DNA of 5,741 bases, taken from the NCBI GenBank assembly GCA_025355115.1, contig JANXLO010000615.1, forward strand, positions 1-5,741. The letters are read 5' to 3'. Shown one piece after another: positions 1 through 5,741 of this stretch. Under the pieces are notes generated by a model. The model worked only from the letters and a program-made list of their open reading frames with translations. It had not been told where the DNA came from and ran no database searches. Position numbers and translations under genes: made by a program. Numbering within the stretch: position 1 is the first letter of the stretch; the number at the start of each line of letters is the position of its first letter. This stretch comes from Chthonomonadaceae bacterium. Lineage in GTDB: Bacteria > Armatimonadota > Chthonomonadetes > Chthonomonadales > Chthonomonadaceae.

Positions 1-1251
1 GCCAGCCGAAAGCAGTACGCTGAACACCAATCCCCAGAAGGCCGTCCGATAGGAGAGAACTTCATTCCCCTCTTCCGGCAGCAGCGCGTGACGGCGGAAG
101 CGGGTCGCCGCTGACCAGACTCGGCGCAAGTGGGGCCGCGCCGCGTATAACATGTAGCCGACCAGAACGAGATAGCAGCCGATGATCTGGTAGCCGACGA
201 ACAGCTTGCAGCCGTACATAGGCATCGTCTCCGGCTCGTAGCCCAGCCCTGCCGCGCCGACCTCCTCCATCTTCACGAACAGGAAGAAGAACCAGAGTGA
301 GAACAGCAGGTCGGTTGGAAGCAGATAGAAGAACCCGATCGCGGCGAACGAGAAGTACATGTGGAAGTAGCCCATTTGACTGTAGGGCGGCTGCGTGAAA
401 AAGGCGTTAAGATCGATGTCGGTCGTGATGTCAGGGATCGAGGGGTAGTACTGGTGCAGGCCCTTGAACCCGAAGATCAGCGCAGATATGGCGAATCCGA
501 TCCATGTCAGGCCATTTCTCAGAAAGCCGCCGGTCTGCCCCGGCCCGGTGCCCGCCGCCTCGCCGCGTATCATCTCCAGCGGGAGCTGAACCAGCGGAAA
601 AGAGAGCTTCTCGTTGTCGACCCACTGCCTGCGAAGGATCACGGCCAGACACAGGTAGGCAGAGAACATCAGCGCGACGAAGACGCCCCACGCCGCCATC
701 GGAATAACCCAGAGCTGCCACGGAATGCGCTCTCCGGGCTTCAGAGCCTCGTAGAATGCCGAGGAGACGAACTGCTTCGCCGGGCCGTGCGTATCCCACG
801 GCACTGCCCAGTGGGGAATGAACTTCGCGAACAGCTCTCCCCAATGGTTCTCGGGAGTGGCATTGTAGTTGGGGACGATCAGCAGAGGGATGAGCTTCTG
901 AAGCAGGCCGCGCGAGGAGACCATCGAGGCGAGCAGCATCATGATGTAGACGGTGAACAGCTCGTGCGGCTGGAGGCGCAGTCGCGGCGACAGCCGGAAG
1001 AGCAGCGCCTGAACGCCGAGCAGCAGCACGAGCATTCCGACGACGGCAGGAGGGAGCTGCAGAAACCCGATCTGGATCTTCCCGACGACGAGTTCTGCGT
1101 AGCAGACCACCACGCAGGTGACCACGACGCAGGCGAGCCCCACCAGCAGCCCGCGCCCCGACAGCGCGCTCACGCGCTTTTCCGAGGCGATGGAGGGCGC
1201 ATCGTTCAGCTTTTCACCCGGTTCGTTCCGCTGCCGAGCTGGCTCCGTCAC
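1..1251 (-). CDS. Large polytopic membrane protein, DUF6785-like (3' end beyond window)
   Basis: The frame is open for 417 codons from a GTG at 1251 to the left edge with no stop, so the C-terminus is missing; relatives are, as I recall, around 600-650 residues. A charged N-terminal tail of about 30 residues is followed by hydrophobic segments near residues 33-53, 63-84, 98-114, 180-206, 245-262, 298-327 (probably two), 352-373 and 402-417, so it is an integral inner-membrane protein. The segment at 208-228 (RRQWVDNEKLSFPLVQLPLE) is the hallmark I associate with DUF6785 proteins, which have a basic pair, then WV..E.L.FPLVQLPLE after a transmembrane helix. The N-terminal Y-A-E-L-V..K.Q..FLQLPP stretch also fits. 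Function is unknown; a transporter role is only a guess. The GTG start has a GAGAGGG purine tract at 1261-1266, with somewhat long spacing, and follows the DoxX gene by 24 bases, so it is probably the third gene of the operon. A 330-codon frame on the opposite strand is a shadow of this gene. Confidence 0.85.
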   Translation of the reverse strand, partial: MTEPARQRNEPGEKLNDAPSIASEKRVSALSGRGLLVGLACVVVTCVVVCYAELVVGKIQIGFLQLPPAVVGMLVLLLGVQALLFRLSPRLRLQPHELFTVYIMMLLASMVSSRGLLQKLIPLLIVPNYNATPENHWGELFAKFIPHWAVPWDTHGPAKQFVSSAFYEALKPGERIPWQLWVIPMAAWGVFVALMFSAYLCLAVILRRQWVDNEKLSFPLVQLPLEMIRGEAAGTGPGQTGGFLRNGLTWIGFAISALIFGFKGLHQYYPSIPDITTDIDLNAFFTQPPYSQMGYFHMYFSFAAIGFFYLLPTDLLFSLWFFFLFVKMEEVGAAGLGYEPETMPMYGCKLFVGYQIIGCYLVLVGYMLYAARPHLRRVWSAATRFRRHALLPEEGNEVLSYRTAFWGLVFSVLLSAG

Positions 1252-1275
1252 GACTCTTATCCCTCTCCGTGCGCT

Positions 1276-1812
1276 CTACCAGAGAAGCCACCGCGGTCGG
1301 CGGCGAGCAAGGCGGGCATCGATGCCGAAAGTGCGCCCCGGCCCCACCATTAGGAACGCGGCCTCCATCATTAGAAACGCCCCGTTGAGCAGTTGCCACT
1401 GCGCGCCGAGATGCCAGTAACCGAGCAGGTAGGCGACGTTCAGGACGAGTGCATAGAGGGCGGCAACGCGGCTTAAAAGCCCAAGCGTCAGCAGCAGACC
1501 CACCACGATTTCGCCTCCGACGACGAACCATGTGAACGCGACGCTGTGAGGCACGACTGTTCGGAGCAGGAAGTTGCCGTAGTTCTCCAGTCCGGTTCCC
1601 TGCTGCGATTCCGCCATGCGAGTCACTGTGTTCGCCAGTTGGCGCGCGCCGAGCCACTGCCATTTTTGAATGCCGGAGACCAGAAACGACAGCCCGACGA
1701 AGATGCGCAGCAGTGCAAATGCCGCCCCCGCTGTGTGCGGATCGAGTCCTCCACCGGAGCGGGCTGCCCCGGCGGAGGGACGGCTGCCGGCTCCCTCAGA
1801 GCGTCGTGCCAT
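1276..1812 (-). CDS. DoxX-family membrane protein
   Basis: This 178-residue protein has the four-helix layout of the DoxX/DoxD-like family. Helix 1 is at residues 29-48 and contains LLRIFVGLSFLVSGIQKW, a typical DoxX opening (R-x-x-x-G-x-x-F-x-x-x-G-x-x-K). Helix 2 is at about 91-113 with the glutamate of GGEIVVGLLLTLG, helix 3 at 114-132 and helix 4 at 140-157. A soluble loop at 49-85 and a basic C-terminus (ARRRPR) complete it. The first 28 residues are rich in Gly, Ala, Ser and Arg and are probably cytosolic. DoxX proteins are small inner-membrane proteins, some tied to quinone or thiosulfate redox chemistry or to redox stress, but most are unassigned; no substrate can be read here. The ATG at 1812 has AAAGGA at 1817-1822 and lies inside the end of the CoA-binding gene, with a 17-base overlap, which suggests translational coupling. 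Confidence 0.9.
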   Translation of the reverse strand: MARRSEGAGSRPSAGAARSGGGLDPHTAGAAFALLRIFVGLSFLVSGIQKWQWLGARQLANTVTRMAESQQGTGLENYGNFLLRTVVPHSVAFTWFVVGGEIVVGLLLTLGLLSRVAALYALVLNVAYLLGYWHLGAQWQLLNGAFLMMEAAFLMVGPGRTFGIDARLARRRPRWLLW

Positions 1813-2218
1813 TGCGTCCTTTGCGGGTCGCGATGGCGACCATGATGCACGCGCCGCCAGAGACCACCTGCAGCGAGAACGCGCTGGCGAGATTGTAGGC
1901 TGCGGTCGAGTCGGAGCCGGGCTGCATCCAGAGGCAGGGGATCTTCAGGTGCGCGGCGGTTCGAATGCTCTCCTCCGTGATCAGCGGCGGCGTCACCGTC
2001 ACCAAGCAGTCGATGGGGCCGGGAACGTTGTCGAGGGAGGGGTAGCAGGGCTCGCCGTCTATCGTCTCCGCGTTGGGGTTTACCGGGAAAACAGTATACC
2101 CCGCGGTCTTAAGTGCACGGTAGACCTTGTATCCGTACTTTTCGGGGTCACGAGAAACACCACTGACGGCAAAGCGTCTTTGGGACAGAATATGATCCGC
2201 AAGAGCATGATTGGGCAA
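1796..2218 (-). CDS. CoA-binding domain protein (YccU-type), proposed TTG start
   Basis: This is a small Rossmann-fold protein of the CoA_binding family, about 140 residues from the proposed start, close to the usual 135-145. Numbering from that start, visible motifs are the first strand and nucleotide loop FAVSGVSRDPEKYGYKV (16-32), the second strand GYTVFPVNPNAETIDGEPCY (40-59), the acidic PIDCLVTVTPP strand (68-78), CLWMQPGS (95-102) and the terminal GGACIM (121-126). Such proteins bind CoA or a related nucleotide in the cytosol; their physiological role is mostly unknown. The frame extends upstream to an ATG at 2323, but those 35 extra residues lack family similarity, have no ribosome binding site, and contain a near-consensus promoter whose predicted transcript starts near 2260. 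The TTG at 2218 has AAGGA at 2230-2234 (11-base spacing) and gives the expected length. A TTG at 2239 is a less likely alternative. It is probably the first gene of the operon with DoxX and the large membrane protein. Confidence 0.87.
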   Translation of the reverse strand: MPNHALADHILSQRRFAVSGVSRDPEKYGYKVYRALKTAGYTVFPVNPNAETIDGEPCYPSLDNVPGPIDCLVTVTPPLITEESIRTAAHLKIPCLWMQPGSDSTAAYNLASAFSLQVVSGGACIMVAIATRKGRNGTTL

Positions 2219-2266
2219 GGTGATGACTGTCCTTATCAAGGAATTCGATTCGTGGAAATCTAACTC

Positions 2267-2295
2267 ATTGTAGCGACTTCCGCCCCACCTGTCAA
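2267..2295 (-). promoter_or_regulatory. Near-consensus sigma-70-type promoter for the CoA-binding/DoxX operon
   Basis: On the minus strand TTGACA (2295-2290) is followed by a 17-base spacer and TACAAT (2272-2267), one mismatch from the full consensus. Transcription should begin near 2260, about 40 bases before the proposed TTG start at 2218. It is oriented toward the CoA-binding gene and lies within the 5' extension of its longest frame. Confidence 0.7.
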
Positions 2296-2323
2296 CGTAG
2301 AGCGAACTTACTCCACTGTCCAT

Positions 2324-2681
2324 CTATTCAGGAATATAAGATGGAATTTTACGTTGTTACAAAGAGCGGCATTTCGGAGGTGAAGTCGAGTTTATAACAG
2401 GACAAGTTCAGACTATATGAACTGGTTGCTACAGTCAATCGAATCACACTTGCCAGCGGAGCCGCCAAATCTGCTTGCCTATCGAAGGATGAGTGGAATT
2501 TCGGCACGGGATCGGGCAGGAACACGAACGACCAACCATGAAATGACGCGCTCGGGGAGCTACCACTACAGAGCAGATCGCCAAACTCAAAGAGCTATTT
2601 TCTTGAGAACGAACCAGAAGGACACTTTTCCCGCTTGACTTAAGCGAAAAATGATCTCAATGATGTTGAGGTTGAATCGCC
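2324..2681. other. Gene-poor, lower-GC spacer
   Basis: No gene is supported here on either strand. A 73-codon frame at 2417-2638 (+) has no recognisable domain, no clear ribosome binding site and a composition typical of chance. The frame beginning at the ATG at 2341 (+) reads 18 codons to a stop and then continues for 46 codons past it (LYELVATVNRITLASG) before another stop. That could be a decayed gene, but stops are frequent enough that chance is equally likely. The only structured element seen is the hairpin at 2647-2670. GC is about 45% in a sampled line, lower than in the outer genes. Confidence 0.6.
2647..2670 (-). terminator. Weak candidate intrinsic terminator of the lipoprotein gene
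   Basis: Twelve bases after the TAA of the lipoprotein gene, the minus strand reads CTCAA, a five-base loop, TTGAG, then ATCA and a run of five T. The stem is only five pairs and two are G-C, and the T run starts four bases after the stem, so termination efficiency is doubtful. The position and orientation are right for the lipoprotein gene. Confidence 0.35.
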
Positions 2682-4280
2682 TTATGGCTTTTCGTTCAAC
2701 AGTTTCAGAATTGTATCGGCGGTTTTCTCAGCCTCTTCGAAGTTCTTGGCGTTCAGATACCCTTGCAGCTTATGCATAAGATCAAGCGCCTTCTGGTTGC
2801 CGGTCTTTTGAATCCATGCAGGCAGTTCTCTTTGGATTTGATGAATCTTGGGAGGCAGGCGTTCCTCGAGGGATGCCACAGCTTTCCCTTCGATTAGCGG
2901 CTCGCCCCTCAGAAACTTTCTATAGGCCCTCAGTGCCTCTTCCCCTTCGGTGACCACGCGGAAGCCCATGTTCTTGTTGTCTTCGCCGCCGACTCCCCAG
3001 GAGAAGATGGTCACCAGGGCAGCGCCGTGGTTGAACATCTTCGCCAGGTAAGTTTCCATTCCCATGCCCGTCTGCCCTGGGCCGCTCGAGGGCTGCATAT
3101 TCGTCCCCTCGCAGGAGGCCCAGCCGACCTGTTTATGCCTGGTCAGTTGTTCGTATATGTCCTCGAACAGGCCGGGTTGCGGATAGGTCGAGAAGCCAGG
3201 TCTGTGGTTTTTCCCAAAAGCTACCGACGGCGGCGCGAAGTGATTGTGCTGAGAATAAGACACCTCGCCTTTGCGGGGCATGTAAGTAATATCGCCCTTG
3301 TCGCCGCCATAAAAGGCGCTGCGAGAGAGGAAACAGGTGTGGGAGTAGATTTGTTGCGGTGAAACACCGGCGTCCGCGAGTCCGGTCGTCCATAGCTCGA
3401 TGAACTCTTGAACCACTCTCTCCCGTTCACCGTCCATGTCCTTTGGCGGGCGTGTGCGACTAAAGCCCCGATTGAGGAGCGCACGGTATCCGAGATACTT
3501 GCCCGTCTTGAAGTCCTGGCCGATCTCAGTCTCCGATCCGGCAATGACGCCCGCGAACAGCTCAGGCCTTTTGAACTGCTTCAATCGGTTGACGCCTGCC
3601 AGTATCGCCTTGCCGATGAGGGTGGAGCGCTGCCGCACCTCCCGCTGAATGACTATGCTATTGAAGCACATCTGCGGCGGCGCAATTGATGGCTCCTTGC
3701 CCCAGTTCAGAAGTCGGCCGGTGGACTGCGTCTCATTCCAATCCATGGTTTCCACGTTCTTCGGATCACCGCACAAGTCCTTCCGCCTGCCCCAGAACAT
3801 GGAATCGTCGATATGGAACCCGACAGCCACATCCGTCTCCAGTGCCAGTTCAAATCCCATCTCAATGAACTTGATGGTGTCGGCTTCCCCATGATCGAAG
3901 GCGAGATGCCCGAGCATGACGGCCAACCGGGTGTGCCGATCGCCTACCGCGCCAATTCGCCCTTGGATGTCCTGGATGTAGTCGCGAAGCACCGTCTTTT
4001 CCGGGAACCGGGCGGGCTGGGGATCGCTTCCCTCACCCATAGTGGGGTTTTTCGGATTGGGGCTGTAGGTAAATATCTGAAAGGCCAAGTACCTGGTCTC
4101 ACTCAATGCCTCCAAAGGCGGGGGAGGCGTCGGTTTTTTCAACGCTTGCCCAGGTGCGGAACTTGCTTGGACAGGTGTGTACGGCCTGCCCACTGGCTTA
4201 ACTTGTGCTGCAGACGGCGTCCGGCTGCAGCCCATCGCAAACGACGCGGCAAAAATAAGCGCAGTTGTGAAGCGGATCAT
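2682..4280 (-). CDS. Lipoprotein with putative glycoside-hydrolase-like TIM barrel, unassigned family
   Basis: This 532-residue protein is probably secreted and lipid-anchored: residues 1-17 form a short basic, then hydrophobic signal ending in AMG, with Cys18 as the lipidated residue. A Pro/Ala-rich linker covers about 19-57. The central part has the look of an (alpha/beta)8 barrel: RYLAFQIFTYSP (63-74), VAVGFHIDDSMFW (151-163), LFAGVIAGSETEIG (241-254), IYSHTCF (311-317), VGWASCEGTN (385-394) and AALVTIFSWGVGG (420-432). Glu250 or Glu252 and Glu391 sit where the acid/base and nucleophile of clan GH-A enzymes would be, about 140 residues apart; this is inference from pattern. After the barrel, FRVVTEGEEALRAYRKFLRGEPL (440-462) and a helical, repeat-like tail (about 480-530) follow. 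I cannot name a family or a substrate; sugar binding or hydrolysis is the best guess. The ATG at 4280 has a strong GAGGAG at 4288-4293, 7 bases away. The gene stands alone and is lower in GC than the outer genes. Confidence 0.85.
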   Translation of the reverse strand: MIRFTTALIFAASFAMGCSRTPSAAQVKPVGRPYTPVQASSAPGQALKKPTPPPPLEALSETRYLAFQIFTYSPNPKNPTMGEGSDPQPARFPEKTVLRDYIQDIQGRIGAVGDRHTRLAVMLGHLAFDHGEADTIKFIEMGFELALETDVAVGFHIDDSMFWGRRKDLCGDPKNVETMDWNETQSTGRLLNWGKEPSIAPPQMCFNSIVIQREVRQRSTLIGKAILAGVNRLKQFKRPELFAGVIAGSETEIGQDFKTGKYLGYRALLNRGFSRTRPPKDMDGERERVVQEFIELWTTGLADAGVSPQQIYSHTCFLSRSAFYGGDKGDITYMPRKGEVSYSQHNHFAPPSVAFGKNHRPGFSTYPQPGLFEDIYEQLTRHKQVGWASCEGTNMQPSSGPGQTGMGMETYLAKMFNHGAALVTIFSWGVGGEDNKNMGFRVVTEGEEALRAYRKFLRGEPLIEGKAVASLEERLPPKIHQIQRELPAWIQKTGNQKALDLMHKLQGYLNAKNFEEAEKTADTILKLLNEKP

Positions 4281-4287
4281 GAAAATG

Positions 4288-4293
4288 CTCCTC
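4288..4293 (-). promoter_or_regulatory. Strong Shine-Dalgarno site of the lipoprotein gene
   Basis: GAGGAG on the minus strand lies 7 bases before the ATG at 4280. This is the best ribosome binding site in the window and fixes the start, in agreement with the signal peptide that begins directly at that methionine. Confidence 0.75.
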
Positions 4294-4434
4294 GGTTGAA
4301 AATGGTCCAGCCGGTATGACTGAGACTACTTAATGACAAGCCGTTCGGTTTCAATAATTGCAGATAGGTCGATTTTCCCGCCAGGGACATGAGGTAGAAT
4401 GTGCAAACGACGCTCCTTCTTTGCTGCCCTGCAT

Positions 4435-4463
4435 TTGACAGGAGGACGGGAGGGCGTTATAAT
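4435..4463 (+). promoter_or_regulatory. Perfect consensus sigma-70-type promoter for the glycosyltransferase gene
   Basis: TTGACA (4435-4440), a spacer of exactly 17 bases that is very purine-rich, and TATAAT (4458-4463) match the consensus at all twelve positions. Transcription should start near 4470, leaving an untranslated leader of about 68 bases before the ATG at 4538. No operator or riboswitch fold was recognised in the leader. The match predicts strong constitutive expression unless a repressor acts here. Confidence 0.75.
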
Positions 4464-4537
4464 AGGGGAAAGCCGTACTGTTCTGCGTCTGCACTTACCG
4501 CCTGTTTGGGTCGAACGCCGGAGCTGCTACTACCGTC

Positions 4538-5741
4538 ATGCGCATCGCTCTTTTTTCGGAATGCTACCGCCCGGTGACCAATGGTGTCGTCACCTCCATA
4601 CAGACCCTTCGTGAGATTCTGCGCTCCTGGGGCCACACCGTCTACGTTTTCGCGCCCGGCTCGGAACAGCCTGACGACGACCGGGACGTCTTCCGTCTGC
4701 CCGAGCTGCCTTTCCCGCGCCACCCCTACCATTTCGCCCGCCCGTTTCCACGGCTGAATTTCGATTTCGCGGCGCTTGGCGTTGAGCTCATCCATTGTCA
4801 GCATCCGTTCACGGTCGGCAGGCTTGGGGCGGACACCGCCCGTCGCTATAATATCCCGATGGTCTACACAGCGCACTCCCTCTACGACGCGATGATCTCC
4901 TACTCGAAGTCACCGCTCATGCGTACCATGGGTGCGGAGGCGGCGCGGGGGGTCACCCGACGCTTCTGTGCCCGTGCCGACTACGTCATCGCCCCGTCCC
5001 GTCACACTCGCGACGCGCTGCGGGCGGGCGGGGTCAAGGCCCGATTCGCGATAGTGCCCAGCGGCATTCGTCCGCCGGAGCTGCGTGACGGAGCTCGCGA
5101 GGAGATGCGCGGCTCCATGGGCCTCACATCCGAGACACCGCTCATACTCTACCTCGGTCGGCTCGGGCCGGAGAAGCGCCTCGATGTGCTTCTACAGGCC
5201 GTGGCGTTGCTCGGCGAGCGGGCCCTGCCTGCCCAGGTTCAGGATTTTCGAGTGGCTATCGTCGGTGATGGTCAGTGCAGGCAGATGCTTGAGGCGATGA
5301 CAATAGAATTAGGCATTCAGGAGCGAGTCGTTTTCCCTGGCTTCGTCCCGCATGAGGCGATAGGCGACTGGTATGCGGCCAGCGACGTCTTCTCCCTCAC
5401 CGCGCCTGCGGAGACGCAGGGCCTGGTGCTGCTGGAGGCGATGTCGGCGGGTCTGCCCTGCGTTGCAGCGGACTATGGCGGCCCGCGCGAGATCGTCGTG
5501 CAGGGCAAGACCGGCTGGCGCGTGCCCATCGAAGCAGAGGCGTTCGCCAATGCCCTCGAGACTCTGCTGCGCGACGCCAATCTGCGTCGGAGCATGGGAC
5601 GCAATGGGCAGCAGAAAGCCAGCTCTTTCACGCCGGAAGCGATGGCTGAAGGCGTTCTCGCCGTCTACGAATCGGTGCTGCGCCTGCCCCGTCCCTCCAA
5701 GCCCGCAGGCACACGCTCTGCCGGTTCACTGATGAGTCCTC
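4538..5741 (+). CDS. GT4-family glycosyltransferase (3' end beyond window)
   Basis: The frame is open for 401 codons to the right edge; the family is usually 370-420 residues and the last 20 residues are Pro/Ser/Ala-rich, so little is likely missing. It is a GT-B fold retaining glycosyltransferase. The N-terminal acceptor domain opens with MRIALFSECYRPVTNGVVTS (1-20), whose NGVV loop is typical of GT4, and carries LIHCQHPFTVG (84-94) and VYTAHSLYD (109-117), where many glycolipid-forming relatives have an H-T-Y-H-T type motif. The donor domain has LGRLGPEKRLDVLL (206-219), with Arg208 and Lys213 as the expected phosphate-binding pair, VAIVGDG (239-245), and the E-x7-E motif AETQGLVLLEA (291-301; Glu292 and Glu300) followed by SAGLPCVA. 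Closest in style are the diacylglycerol or phosphatidylinositol glycosyltransferases, so membrane glycolipid or envelope glycan synthesis at the cytoplasmic face is likely; donor and acceptor are not readable. The ATG at 4538 fits the family start, but its ribosome binding site is poor (GGAG 14 bases upstream). A perfect consensus promoter lies upstream. Confidence 0.9.
   Translation, partial: MRIALFSECYRPVTNGVVTSIQTLREILRSWGHTVYVFAPGSEQPDDDRDVFRLPELPFPRHPYHFARPFPRLNFDFAALGVELIHCQHPFTVGRLGADTARRYNIPMVYTAHSLYDAMISYSKSPLMRTMGAEAARGVTRRFCARADYVIAPSRHTRDALRAGGVKARFAIVPSGIRPPELRDGAREEMRGSMGLTSETPLILYLGRLGPEKRLDVLLQAVALLGERALPAQVQDFRVAIVGDGQCRQMLEAMTIELGIQERVVFPGFVPHEAIGDWYAASDVFSLTAPAETQGLVLLEAMSAGLPCVAADYGGPREIVVQGKTGWRVPIEAEAFANALETLLRDANLRRSMGRNGQQKASSFTPEAMAEGVLAVYESVLRLPRPSKPAGTRSAGSLMSP

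Noticed and set aside
361..1353. A 330-codon open frame on the plus strand
   Set aside because: It lies opposite the membrane-protein gene, which has clear transmembrane helices and family motifs in the minus frame. The translation is very rich in Arg, Gln, Glu, Pro and His with no domain, as expected of an antisense shadow in GC-rich DNA.
1670..2263. A 197-codon open frame on the plus strand
   Set aside because: It is antisense to the DoxX and CoA-binding genes, both of which have recognisable motifs. The translation is Arg/Gly/Ala-rich without a domain.
2417..2638. A 73-codon frame as a possible small gene
   Set aside because: There is no Shine-Dalgarno site before the ATG, no promoter, no recognisable motif, and the composition looks random.
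3813..4319. A 168-codon plus-strand frame opposite the lipoprotein start
   Set aside because: It is a shadow of the lipoprotein gene, whose signal peptide and ribosome binding site are clear; the shadow translation ends in Arg-rich low-complexity sequence.
4281..4350. A leftward promoter for the lipoprotein gene (TTGAAA near 4350 with a -10-like TTAAGT)
   Set aside because: The -10 candidate matches only about three of six consensus bases and the spacing is poor. A promoter must exist in this region, but I cannot place it.
4457..4876. A 139-codon minus-strand frame within the glycosyltransferase region
   Set aside because: It overlaps the promoter and the conserved N-terminal domain of the GT4 enzyme and has no domain of its own.

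Overview
The window reads as a piece of a free-living, fairly GC-rich bacterial chromosome, probably Gram-negative in type (a lipoprotein signal, membrane proteins, a lipid- or envelope-type glycosyltransferase). Lineage cannot be fixed from sequence alone. The DUF6785-like membrane protein and the lipoprotein with a putative TIM barrel and helical tail recall genes of Armatimonadota, Planctomycetota and similar environmental phyla; this is an impression from family knowledge. No RNA genes, CRISPR arrays, insertion sequences or phage genes were seen.

Layout. Positions 1-2218 hold three genes on the minus strand that look like one operon, read right to left: a small CoA-binding (Rossmann) protein, a DoxX-family membrane protein, and a large polytopic membrane protein that runs off the left edge. 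The first two overlap by 17 bases and the third starts 24 bases after the second. A near-consensus housekeeping promoter (TTGACA, 17 bases, TACAAT) sits just upstream. It lies inside the longest possible reading frame of the CoA-binding gene, so that gene probably starts at an internal TTG and not at the first ATG.

Positions 2219-2681 are lower in GC and hold no convincing gene. They carry the promoter just mentioned and a weak terminator-like hairpin. Positions 2682-4280 (minus) encode a 532-residue lipoprotein that looks like a TIM-barrel, glycoside-hydrolase-like protein of no family I can name. It has a strong ribosome binding site. Its gene and the spacer to its left are visibly lower in GC (sampled lines 45-55%) than the genes at both ends (sampled lines 60-68%).

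Positions 4281-4537 form a divergent intergenic region with a perfect consensus promoter (TTGACA, 17 bases, TATAAT) pointing right. It drives a GT4-family glycosyltransferase that starts at 4538 and is still open at the right edge.

No defence system, mobile element or clearly new multi-gene system is visible. The points most worth following are the unassigned lipoprotein and the corrected start of the CoA-binding gene.
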